From assembly GCA_047637355.1 (NCBI GenBank), contig JBLIKA010000048.1, positions 1-23,641 of the forward strand: a stretch of 23,641 bases of DNA, read 5' to 3'. Position 1 is the stretch's first letter; the number at the start of each line of letters is the position of its first letter. The stretch is from Glaciecola sp047637355 (GTDB lineage: Bacteria; Pseudomonadota; Gammaproteobacteria; Enterobacterales; Alteromonadaceae). Below the pieces are notes generated by a model, which was not told the origin of the DNA, did not search any database, and saw nothing but the letters and a program-made list of their open reading frames with translations. Position numbers and translations under genes: made by a program. Positions 1-10,186 of the stretch are shown here, one piece after another.

Positions 1-375
1 GAACAACCGTCAGAAGGCAAAATTTTATCATTGGTTGCTGACGAAAACACCGAGATTATATTGTCAGATCTACCTGTGTTCGGCGCTAGTATTACTCTTA
101 GAGAAGATATTGCGAGTTTACAAAATAGCATCGTCTACCCATACCAACTTATTGGTTGGATTGATTCCTCATCCCTAACTAAGTTGGCTTGTCTAAACCA
201 ACAACACTATTTTGATGCCGAGCGCTTTATTCGAGTCAAACAAAACCAATTATTCTTTTCTAAAACTGTCAAGATACATACAGTTAATGTCGACTTAAAT
301 AAATCTAAAGAAATTCTTACGTTTTCTCTTTACACCGCCCCCTTGAGGACTGTCGTCGTAAACATAAAATCATAA
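1..375 (+). CDS. 3' end of an unrecognised protein gene (partial)
   Basis: The reading frame is open from the first base of the window and ends at TAA 373-375, so the 124 visible residues are the C-terminal part of a longer protein. A TTG at 31 is in the same frame, but the frame continues upstream without a stop, so it need not be the start. The visible part has no transmembrane segment and no motif I can assign. It alternates short hydrophobic stretches typical of a mixed alpha/beta or beta-rich cytosolic domain and ends in a hydrophobic strand (RTVVVNIKS). It converges on recD with a 23-bp gap that contains the palindrome TTAGTGCACTAA (386-397). I do not recognise the family. Confidence 0.6.
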   Translation, partial: EQPSEGKILSLVADENTEIILSDLPVFGASITLREDIASLQNSIVYPYQLIGWIDSSSLTKLACLNQQHYFDAERFIRVKQNQLFFSKTVKIHTVNVDLNKSKEILTFSLYTAPLRTVVVNIKS

Positions 376-398
376 CACGACTAGTTTAGTGCACTAAT

Positions 399-2585
399 TC
401 AGAGATCTAACTTTCGTTTTAAACCACTAAATCTGGTTGAAGTTTTTCCTATGCAATCATTAAGCACTGACAAGCTAGCTAGAATACCTATGCTCTTCTT
501 CGCTCTGGTCACTCCGGTATAAAGCAATTCTCTACTTAAATGCTGACTACTATGGACCATTGCATTAGCCGGTAGTAAATTTGGCAATAAAATATCGACA
601 TGCTCAAACTCCGACCCCTGAGTCTTGTGAATTGTCATTGCATAAACCAATTCAAACGCAGGTAGTGAGGTAAAACCAAACGATAGTAGAGTATCAGGCA
701 TTTCTGGATTAGGAAAATATGCTAACAATTGGCCTTCTTCATTGGTCCATATAACACCAATATCGCCATTAAATAAATTCAACCGGTAGTCATTTTGAAC
801 TATCATAATTGGCATGCCGCGATACGTTTTCCCAATGTCGATATGCGAGAAACGTTTTCTTAGCTGTTGTTCAATTTGAGTGTTCAAAAATTCGGTGCCC
901 AAACGACCTTTTTTAGTCGCAGACAACAATCTGTATTGCTGCAGTTGCCGCATAGCGTCGTTAACATTGCTACTTTCAAATATGCATGCGTAGCGCTGCG
1001 CAATTTGCTTTAGCAACTCGGCTTTGACTGTCCCTGTTTGTGTATAGGCATCTTTATGCCATTTTACTACTGGGGTCTCTGGTTCTGGTGTCAGCAGTGA
1101 TAATTGCCCTGCGGTTGAATTGTCATCAAGCTTTGACATGCTGCTCTGATTGTTCTTAACAGACAACAACGCTGTAAACTGTGAAGACGGCCCCAGTAAT
1201 ATACTCTGTGCTAGTTGAGTTATCTCATTCTGTGAGCGCATGCTTTTTTGTAAAAACGTAACATGATTATAATGATACAACTCTGTATCTTTCTCTTTAT
1301 GGTTTTCTTTAACGACAGTTCCACGTTGGGTAGCACTTAACTCTTTGTGACTATTATGAGTCACAAAACTAGGTAGTAGGCGATTTAGCAACGCCATATG
1401 TGATTGACTGTAAAGAGTGGAGTAATCACCTACTGTTAACGCATTTTGCCATGCTGCTTGATCAACCAAATCTTTTAGCAACCCTCCACTCTCGACCGAT
1501 GGAAGTTGATTTGCATCTCCAATCAAAACTAACTTTGCAGTTTTAGGAAGCGCCCGCAAAAGCTTACTCATCATAGCTAAGTCAATCATAGATACTTCAT
1601 CTATGACTAAAAAATCACAATCCAGTTGATTTTTATCGTTGTACCTTGGCTCAATACCATACAAACCTAAACCGAGCAGACGGTGAATGGTTTTTGCTTG
1701 GATCATCGGCAGTAAATCAGCAACCAACGTCGCAACTTGATTTTGTTTGTTGGAACCGAGTAATTGCGTAAATTCAGCCAAAATAGATTCATTCAGACGT
1801 TGGGCAGCCTTCCCTGTCGGCGCCGCTAGCATAAGCTTAGCCCTGTTGGGTAAGCCGTTCTTTTGTGTATATAACCAAGATAACAATAATCTTGCGACAG
1901 TGTAGGTTTTCCCTGTCCCTGCACCACCACTGATAATTGAAGTTTGCGATATTAACCCGTTAGCTACCGAAACTTGCTGCCAGTCGATGACGTGTTCACC
2001 TTTAACAGGAAAGAGCGTTGGCCAAAGCTCGTCAGCGCATTTTTGTAAGCTTATAAACGCTGGTTCAGAATCTACTATGCACTTCGTTTGTTGCTGTTTA
2101 AAAAAATCAGCCACTTCATTTTCGTAGTTTGCATAACGGCCTGTATATAGATTGGGTTGCGTCCATTGTATATCCTTTCGCTGTGGGTAAATGGAATGAA
2201 AACGTTGAATAATATCGCTAAGCTCTGCTTCTTTCGCAAATATAAAACCGGTTTTGTATGTTTTATGTTGCTTAGTAGACGTTGGTTCATATTGAATATT
2301 ATCGGCCTCTGACCAACAGGTTTTTTCAGCGATCGCTTTAATATTAAGGCAGCTGTGTCCTTGCCTTTGGAAATATGATAGCGCCAATAGCACATGAAAT
2401 AGTTGAGAAAGTGATTTTTGGTCGCTGAAAAAGCTATTTTCGGTTGCATGCTCATAACGTTTCATAACGGCATTATTAGCAAAATAATAATCAATAGATT
2501 TAATGTCATGCAATGCGATTAAGCAATCAGAGCAAGATGAATAAGCAATCTGTTTTGCTATGGATGAAGGAATAGAAAACAACAT
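399..2585 (-). CDS. recD: RecD, alpha subunit of the RecBCD exonuclease/helicase
   Basis: The 5'-3' helicase subunit of RecBCD, which unwinds and degrades double-strand DNA ends and prepares them for RecA. The superfamily 1 helicase motifs are clear: Walker A GGAGTGKT at residues 220-227, APTGKAA at 255-261, Walker B LVIDEVSM at 326-333, IGDANQLPSV at about 355-364, TIHKTQGSEF from 651 and YTGVTRAKK from 689. The N-terminal 190 residues match the RecB-contacting region by position. At 728 residues it is longer than E. coli RecD (608). Much of the excess lies in polar stretches between motif III and the C-terminal domain, roughly residues 410-520. The ATG at 2583-2585 lies 4 nt after the recB stop, so it is the last gene of recC-recB-recD and probably translationally coupled. 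The stop is TGA at 399-401. Confidence 0.96.
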   Translation of the reverse strand: MLFSIPSSIAKQIAYSSCSDCLIALHDIKSIDYYFANNAVMKRYEHATENSFFSDQKSLSQLFHVLLALSYFQRQGHSCLNIKAIAEKTCWSEADNIQYEPTSTKQHKTYKTGFIFAKEAELSDIIQRFHSIYPQRKDIQWTQPNLYTGRYANYENEVADFFKQQQTKCIVDSEPAFISLQKCADELWPTLFPVKGEHVIDWQQVSVANGLISQTSIISGGAGTGKTYTVARLLLSWLYTQKNGLPNRAKLMLAAPTGKAAQRLNESILAEFTQLLGSNKQNQVATLVADLLPMIQAKTIHRLLGLGLYGIEPRYNDKNQLDCDFLVIDEVSMIDLAMMSKLLRALPKTAKLVLIGDANQLPSVESGGLLKDLVDQAAWQNALTVGDYSTLYSQSHMALLNRLLPSFVTHNSHKELSATQRGTVVKENHKEKDTELYHYNHVTFLQKSMRSQNEITQLAQSILLGPSSQFTALLSVKNNQSSMSKLDDNSTAGQLSLLTPEPETPVVKWHKDAYTQTGTVKAELLKQIAQRYACIFESSNVNDAMRQLQQYRLLSATKKGRLGTEFLNTQIEQQLRKRFSHIDIGKTYRGMPIMIVQNDYRLNLFNGDIGVIWTNEEGQLLAYFPNPEMPDTLLSFGFTSLPAFELVYAMTIHKTQGSEFEHVDILLPNLLPANAMVHSSQHLSRELLYTGVTRAKKSIGILASLSVLNDCIGKTSTRFSGLKRKLDL

Positions 2586-2589
2586 AACT

Positions 2590-5500
2590 TTATACCTCTT
2601 CCTTAGTCTGACTGAACAGCTCTTCTAGCAAGTCGATATATTGTGGATCTACCTTATCAAAAAAGACACCGCTGGATTCACCTGAATGTTGATTTTCGGG
2701 TGACATACCGCGCAAATATAGGTAAAAAACGCCGCCAAAATGTGCTTCAAATGAATAGTCACTAAGCTGCTGTTTTAGGTATTTATGCAAGGCCAATGAA
2801 TATAATAAATATTGTAAGTCATATAGATGATGTTGATTGTTTTCATGCAGTTTTTCAGTGTTATAGTCTCTCGACGAATCCCCCAGATGTGTCGATTTAT
2901 AATCTGCAACATAGTACTTTCCATCATATTCAAATATAAGATCGATAAACCCGTGCATCATCCCACTCAGCTCTGGAATATCAGCCATCGATATACTCAA
3001 CGCTGGCCAGCCTTTATCTTTTTGTACGTGCTGGCGGTATTCTTGTAATATTTTCGCCACATACCTCACTTTTAAATGTGGCATTGGGAAGTAAAACTCG
3101 GCCTCTCGAATGGTTTGATGTACTTCCAAGTCGGCCAGGCAGAAATTATTAATAAGCGGTGTTTTCAAACAGTTCTCTAACCATTCAAATACTGCTTTAA
3201 CCTCATTGTCGTCCAAGGCTTTATATTTCGATAACGCCACGACAGCAGCACTATCCCAATCAGGTGAGTGAAAATCAACCTGTTCTAAAATATCATGTAA
3301 TAGATTTCCAGTATCGGCGCCTTTTTCAAGCTGGTATCTAATGGCGAAAGGGTTCGTACTAATCTCTTCTAATGCCAGTTCTGATACCCCGTCTGATGTT
3401 AAATCAGCATTAACAACCTTATGTTCACCTGCTGTTTCAATTGCATGCAATGAAATTTGATTGGGTGATGCCACATCATAATAGCTGTTATTTTCACTTT
3501 TATGAAAGCGCGATAAATTTGAAAATGAACTGATTATCCACGCCGACCGCTTAGCTAATTTTGCATCAACAAAAGGGGGAATAACAACCTCTGCAACCCC
3601 TTTATATGCGCTTGACGTAACAGGCGTTATATCAACATTCACTGCACTGCTATTGCTATTGCTGTGCAAAGTATCGTCGACTGATGCCTCATGGTCAGTT
3701 TCAAAAACATGCGTATTCATCCAATCTACTACTTTTGTATGCGCTGGGTCTTTAGATTTACAATCGTTTAACGTTTCCCTTGGGATCCCTAACGCTGAAT
3801 TTAGCGCTGACTCACTATTACTAATATCATTGACTAAGCCCAAGTAACAACGATGCTCTGCTCGAGTCACAGCAACATACATCAAGCGTATTTTCTCGGC
3901 ATGATCTTGCTTTGCATACTCGTCTAAGCTCGCATGCGTCGCACCTAATTGATAAATCGATTGACCACTTTGCATATCTTGATATTTAAAATGTTGAATG
4001 GTGCTTGTTTTTCTTTTACGCGGGTCTTTGTATTTATTTCCAAAGGGAACGAATACAATCGGGTACTCCAATCCTTTTGAACCATGTTGAGTCACTATTT
4101 TTATCAAATTGGCGTCACTCTCAAGGCGCAATTGCACTTCTTCATCTGCAACATGATCAAATATTTGATGGCTCAACCAAGCCAGCTGTTGTTCGGGTAA
4201 TTTATTTAAAACAGCATTTTTGGCCATCGCTTCAGCCAAATGCATCATGTTCGTTAAACTGCGCTCTGCAGATGTTTGTGGCGTATAGTTTTCTTTAATT
4301 AGGCTCAGCAATAAACTAAATATACCGAGTTGTGCCCACTTTTCTTTTAATTCAAAACAAGCAACTACAAGCTTTTCCCACTCTGGATGCATTAGGTCAG
4401 AATGTAACTCGGCCATTACTTTCTGATGCTCGCAGGCAGAGGCGTTTATAGTAATGACCCGATTTAACAATGATGAGTTCGCGCCGGCAACTAACGTTGA
4501 TCTATTCGTGCTATGTAAAATTGCATCTAACACTCGATAGAGTTCAGTTGCTTGAGACGTTGAAAATAATGCGGTTTTATCACTTAAATAAACCGACGTT
4601 AAGCCAACCTCATCCAGACTGTTTTTTACTAAGGTTGCCTCATTACGATCTTTCACCAATACGGCAATATCAGCTGGGACAACCTTACTATCACCAATTT
4701 TAGCGTCACCAAGTAGTCGCATTATTTCAAGAGAACTCCAATCTAAGATTTGTTGCTCTAACTCAACCTTCTTCCTTTTTGTATTGTCATTGCCACTTGA
4801 ATTTACAATGCCATCCATAGCCAACATGTAAGTCATCGCAGTTCTTGAACCTAAGGGGTCAAACAACGGTGAATCTGCGGCTTTTGATTTGGATGTAGAT
4901 TTGATAACTTCATAGTCAATGTCAAACCCAAACACCGAACGTGCTTGTTCTTGTTGTAATGAATGCCCCCAAAACAATCTATTATAACCGGTGACCATTT
5001 GTGCGCTTGAACGCCAGTTGGTGTCCATTAGCCAAACATGATCGGCGTCTTGCTTAGCCGCTAGATAGACAAAAATATCACCGCCCCTAAAGCCATAAAT
5101 TGCCTGTTTTGGATCACCTATCATCAATAACAAACTATTCTTGTCTGCCTTTGGATATAGCAGGTCTAGTATCTGATATTGGTGGCGATCCGTATCTTGA
5201 AATTCATCCACTAGTGCAACGGGGAATTGCTTACGGATTGAATCAAGTAGATTTGCACCCTGACTTTGTAAGGCATTAGAAAATACACTAATAAGATCGT
5301 CAAACAGCACTACATGCGCTTTTTTCTTTGCCTCTTCGACACGCTCACGGATCGCATAAACACCCTGTTTTACAACGGCTAGTACTGCAGTTAATTGTGC
5401 ATTTATTTCTAATTGCTTTGTACTTTGTTCAATCCACTTTTTAATGTCACCCCTAAGTAATTTTAGTGGCTCCAATATAGTTTTAGATTCAGGTGATGAG

Positions 5501-6447
5501 CGGAATCTATTACCATTAATAAAATCACCCACCTCTTGCGGCATGGTTAATAGTTGTAATAAATCGACATCGTCAGATTCCTGTGAGCCCGCAGCTTGCT
5601 GACCTGCTTCATTTCCAGCATTTGGCACTTTGCGCCTGGTCTCGTCAAGTTGTATGTAAGTTAACACTTGTTCAAACCAGCCAATTAATAAATGCCATTC
5701 TTGTGTGCGTTTTGCTTCATCCTTGTGCCCGAAAACAGAAGCGTTGAATAACAGCGTTTGGTTTTGTTGCAATTCGTTAAATAGCGTTTGAATAACATTC
5801 GCTTGCTCATGCAACTGCCGGGCTAAATTTGCGCTTTCATCTAACTGTACTTGCGCCATTGTTACCTGAGTCAAGACCAAATCTGATGAAATTGCAGTTC
5901 TAAATTCATTAAAAAAATTATCAGGAATGTGCCATTTTTTTGAAGATAACAAGCTAAAGCTCTCTTCATTTTTAGTCGTCACTCGCAAATAATCTTGCAC
6001 ACCTTGCATCATCAGTTCTGTTGAATCGGTAACTAATTCCAATTCTAAATCGGCATTTAACGATACCGCGAACTGTTTTAACACCCGTTGACAAAAACCA
6101 TGAATAGTAAAAATAGAAGCTTCGTCAAGTGATAAAAGTGCTGATGTCAGCAAAGCATCGCCTTCATCAATACCCACTCTATCGACTAGAGTTTTTGTGA
6201 ATTCAGACGGTGCATCTGCACGCCATTCATTATGTATTTCAAGCAGAAATGCCGCAACTCTGCCCTTGATTTCCTCGGTGGCTGCCCGTGTGTATGTCAT
6301 GACCAAAATTTCTTGCACTGATAATTTTTTTTCAAGAATTAAACGAGCATATAATCGCGTGATATTGAACGTTTTGCCTGTCCCTGCACTTGCTTCTATT
6401 AAATGGCGGCAGTTCAACTCAAGATTCAGAGGATCAAGTTGTAACAT
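2590..6447 (-). CDS. recB: RecB, beta subunit of RecBCD (helicase plus nuclease)
   Basis: The 3'-5' helicase subunit with the only nuclease domain of RecBCD; it degrades both strands until Chi and then loads RecA. The UvrD-like motifs are present: Walker A EASAGTGKT at residues 18-26, IFTIHGFCQRVL near 112-123, DEFQDTD at 414-420, IGDPKQAIYGFRGGDIF at 443-459 and TNWRSS at 476-481. Further on come QHGSKGLEYPIVF and MYVAVTRAEHR. The C-terminal nuclease domain carries GFIDL with Asp1169 and DYK with Asp1182 and Lys1184, equivalent to the E. coli metal-binding Asp/Asp/Lys set, so the nuclease should be active. It has 1285 residues against 1180 in E. coli. A low-complexity polar insertion (Q/A/G/E/S-rich, about 273-295) accounts for part of the excess. 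The ATG at 6445-6447 follows the recC stop after 3 nt. No ptrA gene separates recC and recB, unlike E. coli. Confidence 0.97.
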   Translation of the reverse strand: MLQLDPLNLELNCRHLIEASAGTGKTFNITRLYARLILEKKLSVQEILVMTYTRAATEEIKGRVAAFLLEIHNEWRADAPSEFTKTLVDRVGIDEGDALLTSALLSLDEASIFTIHGFCQRVLKQFAVSLNADLELELVTDSTELMMQGVQDYLRVTTKNEESFSLLSSKKWHIPDNFFNEFRTAISSDLVLTQVTMAQVQLDESANLARQLHEQANVIQTLFNELQQNQTLLFNASVFGHKDEAKRTQEWHLLIGWFEQVLTYIQLDETRRKVPNAGNEAGQQAAGSQESDDVDLLQLLTMPQEVGDFINGNRFRSSPESKTILEPLKLLRGDIKKWIEQSTKQLEINAQLTAVLAVVKQGVYAIRERVEEAKKKAHVVLFDDLISVFSNALQSQGANLLDSIRKQFPVALVDEFQDTDRHQYQILDLLYPKADKNSLLLMIGDPKQAIYGFRGGDIFVYLAAKQDADHVWLMDTNWRSSAQMVTGYNRLFWGHSLQQEQARSVFGFDIDYEVIKSTSKSKAADSPLFDPLGSRTAMTYMLAMDGIVNSSGNDNTKRKKVELEQQILDWSSLEIMRLLGDAKIGDSKVVPADIAVLVKDRNEATLVKNSLDEVGLTSVYLSDKTALFSTSQATELYRVLDAILHSTNRSTLVAGANSSLLNRVITINASACEHQKVMAELHSDLMHPEWEKLVVACFELKEKWAQLGIFSLLLSLIKENYTPQTSAERSLTNMMHLAEAMAKNAVLNKLPEQQLAWLSHQIFDHVADEEVQLRLESDANLIKIVTQHGSKGLEYPIVFVPFGNKYKDPRKRKTSTIQHFKYQDMQSGQSIYQLGATHASLDEYAKQDHAEKIRLMYVAVTRAEHRCYLGLVNDISNSESALNSALGIPRETLNDCKSKDPAHTKVVDWMNTHVFETDHEASVDDTLHSNSNSSAVNVDITPVTSSAYKGVAEVVIPPFVDAKLAKRSAWIISSFSNLSRFHKSENNSYYDVASPNQISLHAIETAGEHKVVNADLTSDGVSELALEEISTNPFAIRYQLEKGADTGNLLHDILEQVDFHSPDWDSAAVVALSKYKALDDNEVKAVFEWLENCLKTPLINNFCLADLEVHQTIREAEFYFPMPHLKVRYVAKILQEYRQHVQKDKGWPALSISMADIPELSGMMHGFIDLIFEYDGKYYVADYKSTHLGDSSRDYNTEKLHENNQHHLYDLQYLLYSLALHKYLKQQLSDYSFEAHFGGVFYLYLRGMSPENQHSGESSGVFFDKVDPQYIDLLEELFSQTKEEV

Positions 6448-6450
6448 AAA

Positions 6451-9400
6451 TTATCCCTTCGCCTTTTTGGCACTTTTAGTCTTCATATGTTTCTTTAAAG
6501 GCTGATAAATCGACAACAAATCTCGCAGGGTGCCTTCGTCTTTCTCAACGTGATGAGGAAAATAATGAGTAAAATATTTATCAATAACAAACTGTGACGG
6601 AAAATTTCCCGCATCAAAAAATGCCGACCATCTATTTGAAATTTCAGGGTGTTGATAGTAGTTTTCAACATTTGCTGAATTAGGCTCAAAGTCAGGATCT
6701 GACTTTATACCAGACATCAATTTATCAGCCAGGTCTGGCGCAATTAACAATGGACTGGCATTGCCGCGATTAAATACATCCAGTAAATTCGATAAATAGG
6801 CTATTGCCTGTTCTTGTTCAATACAGGTAAATTGTTCTGTTTTAATCGATACCGTTTTTGACTGCGCGTTTGTAACAATACAAACTGCATGAGTCCTTAA
6901 GCTAGGTTCAACAAATTGAATATCCTCACTATCGTTATTGCTGCCGGCATCAACAGTTTTCGTAAACGCGCATACAATAAGATGCTTTATCCAAGTACCA
7001 ATAAGGTGGCGAGAGCTATTTCCACTCAGGCTATAATCGAGAGCACCGCCAACGTTGGATAAATCAAAATGAAAATCAATTAACGCATTTGAAATACTCA
7101 ATTGGCCACTGAGTACTTCATCTGAGACATAGGTAGCCAACTCCGTTACCAGTTTTTGACTGAGCTCTGAATTTTCATCAATGAGTCCTTCCGTATTAGG
7201 ATAATCAGGTAAATTGCCCGATAACATCAAACGCGTTTTCATTGCATCTAATGCGTCTTGTTTTTCCGATTCGGAAAAGCCTAGGCGCTCACACTCCAGC
7301 AAACAGTCGATAAAATCCGACTTCATTAAATAAACATCTAATCCGTTTTCAATAAAAGGCTCTGTATCCGATAGTCTTGATTCAATATCATCCAGCCAGA
7401 GACCTTGGCTATTATTTGCAAAAAACTCAACCGGCTTTTTAAAAAACCTCACCAAATCAGCCAGTCTCACTTTTTGCTTGACCCGTAGCTGCTGATTTTG
7501 CTCGGTAATTACGGCCTCTGTCGTCAATTCATCAATAGTTACCGGTACGTCTGGAGCTTCTCGATTGTTGTTTGACGGTTGGGCTGTAAGCATTGAAGAC
7601 CCAATGTTATCAACTGAATGCAAGCTAGTCATCAATCTGTGCCAACCCTTATCGAAGTTTTGTTGCACATTTTGTGACACGTCATCACTGTTATTTTGCG
7701 GAGATAAGAACCCATTAATACTGAAAGGATGCAGAGGTTGCTGGATGACCCTATCGAATTGATGATACTTTTTTAAGTAAGCCAAAAATTCGCTTAATAC
7801 CAAACTTGGCTCTCTGATTTTATTGTCTCTTATCCCTCTGCCTTGGTAGCTTAGATATAATGCAGTGCGTGCCGACAAAATGGCTTCTAAGAACAAATAT
7901 CTATCGTCACCTCTGCGCGATCTATCGCCAATTTGTCTTCCTAGGTGATTAACTAAGTCCATATCAACGAAAGTTGATTGTCGAGGGAACTCGCCATCGT
8001 TTAATCCTAAAACAGCAATAATTTTGAACGGTATACTGCGCATCGGCATCATTGAACAAAAAGTGACTTGACCTGTCATGAATTGGTTTTGACTATCAGG
8101 TGAGGTAAAAGCATGTTGCAAAGCCTGACGAAGTGTTTGATAGCTCCATTTCCTTTGAGGAGAGGATTCTGTATCGGTAGGTAAAGATGAATCAGGGTGG
8201 CCACACAATGACATTTGATAGTGTTCAAAAAACTGACCTAGTGTTTTTGTTATCGTCTGCGATGCGTATTGCTCTACAGAGCCAGCATCGAATAAATTAT
8301 CTCTCATTGCAAACAGGAAAGCCTTCCATTCATCCATACTACGCGAACGTTTAAGGGAGTCGCCATAGCTCGCTAGCTTCTCCAACAAATGCAGCAATTT
8401 CCCGAAAGTTACACTAAGCTGTCCTTCTACTTCATTGAGGGCTAATAATTTGTCATCAATTAATAGATCGTTGTCTGCATGGCTAAAGCCCTCTAATAAC
8501 CGGCTCATACCCCAGTGCCAAGTAAACACGTCATTGGCATTATCAACACCTAATATGGACGATTTATGCTCGGCATCTAAACCCCAGTGAATGTTCGACT
8601 GCTCAACCCAATAAGCAAACAAATCTAGTTCTGATGTTTTAATATCATATTTTTGCATTACCGCAGGAAGATGCACAAAACTTAAAAATTCGGTCACACT
8701 AAAGCGACTATCAGGCAACGACAAGAGCTGCATAAATGCAGCAACCAATGGGTCTGCGTCTAGCGGATTACGATCCGCAATCGAACATGGAATGCGCTGT
8801 TTATCAACATTATTAAGCTCGGTAATACTTTTACCAAATACCGCTTCAATATAAGGTGAATAATTTTCAATTGCAGGACACATGACCAGCACGTCACGCG
8901 GGCTAAGATCATCATCTATACTAAACTGCTGTAGCAAGTAGTCATGCAACACCTGCACTTCGCGCAATGCACTGTGACATGAACGCACCACTAATGAATC
9001 ATCTTGCAGCGCCTTTGCTGCGTCCACCAATTGAGAGACATCACCAGTCTCCCCTTGTAAAATATCACACTGAATTTGATGTAATAATGTATACGATGAA
9101 TTTTCCTGTGGATAATCCGTATCAAATGCACTTATTTCATAGTGCGAAGATTGTGATAATAAATTGAATAAATCTTTGCCTTGTTGACCCAAGTTTCTTA
9201 GTAATGGGTTAATCGATTGTTGTTCAACCCACGCATCGATTCTTCCCTGTTGCAGTTGTTTAGCTAAGGTTCTGTCTGATACTGCATCCCCCCAATAATC
9301 AACACATGGATTCAAATGAAAAAAGTGAATTTGAGTGTATTCAGCGATTTGATTAAAAAAGGCAAGAGTTTGGGGTGCCATTGTGTTGATTGCGAAAAAA

Positions 9401-10080
9401 TACACTTCGCTTGGCAGTAGATGGCTTTTCTTATCCAGCTGTTCTAAGGCTAATAACTGTAATCTAACTGGATGATTGGGCTCTTCCTTAGCTAGCTCTC
9501 GCCATATCCAGCGTTGCCATGTTTCGTGCTTAAGAGCAACTTTATTTGGCTCCTGCCTCCCATCCCGACTGCAAATGCTAGTGGAGTTAGCGGTTAACAA
9601 CGATTCGCCCTTCTCCCAAGCAAGCAACCAATCTGGCCTAAACATTAGATATTGCTCAAAAGTGTCGGCAATCAATCTACTAATATTAACTCTCTTATAC
9701 TCAGCGGTTGCGCTGCTCTCTTCTCGCCAATAATCGATGAGTGCAGCATCAAAATTTTGCTGCTCAAAAGCATCTGAACTTAATAACCGTTCAATGCGCC
9801 ACAGCATTACCTCGCGCTTGTATGTCGATTGCATTGGCACCTTGTCATGCCCGAGAATATCGCGACAAAGTTGCCACACAAAACGAGTTGGCATTGGGTA
9901 GTCAATATTCATTGCTATCCCTGCATGCTCAGCCAACTGCAAATTCAGCCAATGTTGCATACCAGTACTTTCGACCAGTACTGTTTTGGCTTGCAAAATA
10001 GGTTGCTGGCTGCTGCTCATAACGGCTTGCAATAAGTAACTTAAATGCTCTAATTTGTTTGAAGGATAGAGTGTTAGCAA
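6451..10080 (-). CDS. recC: RecC, gamma subunit of RecBCD (Chi recognition)
   Basis: The non-catalytic subunit that splits the DNA duplex and reads Chi. The N-terminus (MLTLYPSNKLEHL, then TGMQHWLNLQL and NIDYPMPTRFVW) aligns residue for residue with E. coli RecC (MLRVYHSNRLDVL, TGMAQWLQMTL, NIDFPLPASFIW). This fixes the start at the TTG codon 10078-10080. The next in-frame ATG would remove 20 conserved residues, and a TAA occurs only five codons upstream of the TTG. The ribosome binding site is weak, so a TTG start may keep expression low. Other family blocks include PMRSIPFKIIAVLGLNDGEFPR in the middle, in the inactive helicase-like part, and DRSRRGDDRYLFLEAILSAR. It has 1209 residues against 1122 in E. 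coli. It is the first gene of recC-recB-recD. Confidence 0.97.
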   Translation of the reverse strand: MLTLYPSNKLEHLSYLLQAVMSSSQQPILQAKTVLVESTGMQHWLNLQLAEHAGIAMNIDYPMPTRFVWQLCRDILGHDKVPMQSTYKREVMLWRIERLLSSDAFEQQNFDAALIDYWREESSATAEYKRVNISRLIADTFEQYLMFRPDWLLAWEKGESLLTANSTSICSRDGRQEPNKVALKHETWQRWIWRELAKEEPNHPVRLQLLALEQLDKKSHLLPSEVYFFAINTMAPQTLAFFNQIAEYTQIHFFHLNPCVDYWGDAVSDRTLAKQLQQGRIDAWVEQQSINPLLRNLGQQGKDLFNLLSQSSHYEISAFDTDYPQENSSYTLLHQIQCDILQGETGDVSQLVDAAKALQDDSLVVRSCHSALREVQVLHDYLLQQFSIDDDLSPRDVLVMCPAIENYSPYIEAVFGKSITELNNVDKQRIPCSIADRNPLDADPLVAAFMQLLSLPDSRFSVTEFLSFVHLPAVMQKYDIKTSELDLFAYWVEQSNIHWGLDAEHKSSILGVDNANDVFTWHWGMSRLLEGFSHADNDLLIDDKLLALNEVEGQLSVTFGKLLHLLEKLASYGDSLKRSRSMDEWKAFLFAMRDNLFDAGSVEQYASQTITKTLGQFFEHYQMSLCGHPDSSLPTDTESSPQRKWSYQTLRQALQHAFTSPDSQNQFMTGQVTFCSMMPMRSIPFKIIAVLGLNDGEFPRQSTFVDMDLVNHLGRQIGDRSRRGDDRYLFLEAILSARTALYLSYQGRGIRDNKIREPSLVLSEFLAYLKKYHQFDRVIQQPLHPFSINGFLSPQNNSDDVSQNVQQNFDKGWHRLMTSLHSVDNIGSSMLTAQPSNNNREAPDVPVTIDELTTEAVITEQNQQLRVKQKVRLADLVRFFKKPVEFFANNSQGLWLDDIESRLSDTEPFIENGLDVYLMKSDFIDCLLECERLGFSESEKQDALDAMKTRLMLSGNLPDYPNTEGLIDENSELSQKLVTELATYVSDEVLSGQLSISNALIDFHFDLSNVGGALDYSLSGNSSRHLIGTWIKHLIVCAFTKTVDAGSNNDSEDIQFVEPSLRTHAVCIVTNAQSKTVSIKTEQFTCIEQEQAIAYLSNLLDVFNRGNASPLLIAPDLADKLMSGIKSDPDFEPNSANVENYYQHPEISNRWSAFFDAGNFPSQFVIDKYFTHYFPHHVEKDEGTLRDLLSIYQPLKKHMKTKSAKKAKG

Positions 10081-10118
10081 GGCTGATTTTTCTTATTATT
10101 GTTCAACGAGAGAAGAGT

Positions 10119-10147
10119 ATACTATGACATGAATAGGCGATTCTTAA
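10119..10147 (-). promoter_or_regulatory. Possible recC promoter
   Basis: Read on the minus strand, TTAAGA (10142-10147) and TAGTAT (10119-10124) are separated by 17 nt and resemble sigma-70 -35 and -10 hexamers at 4 of 6 positions each. They lie about 40-65 nt upstream of the recC TTG. In AT-rich DNA such a match can arise by chance, so this is only a candidate. Confidence 0.3.
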
Positions 10148-10186
10148 CACTAGGATGTGATAAATATCGTTATCAAAAAAAGGCAG

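Noticed and set aside
386..397. 12-bp palindrome TTAGTGCACTAA between the first gene and recD
   Set aside because: Too short and without a T run, so not a convincing terminator or operator between convergent genes.
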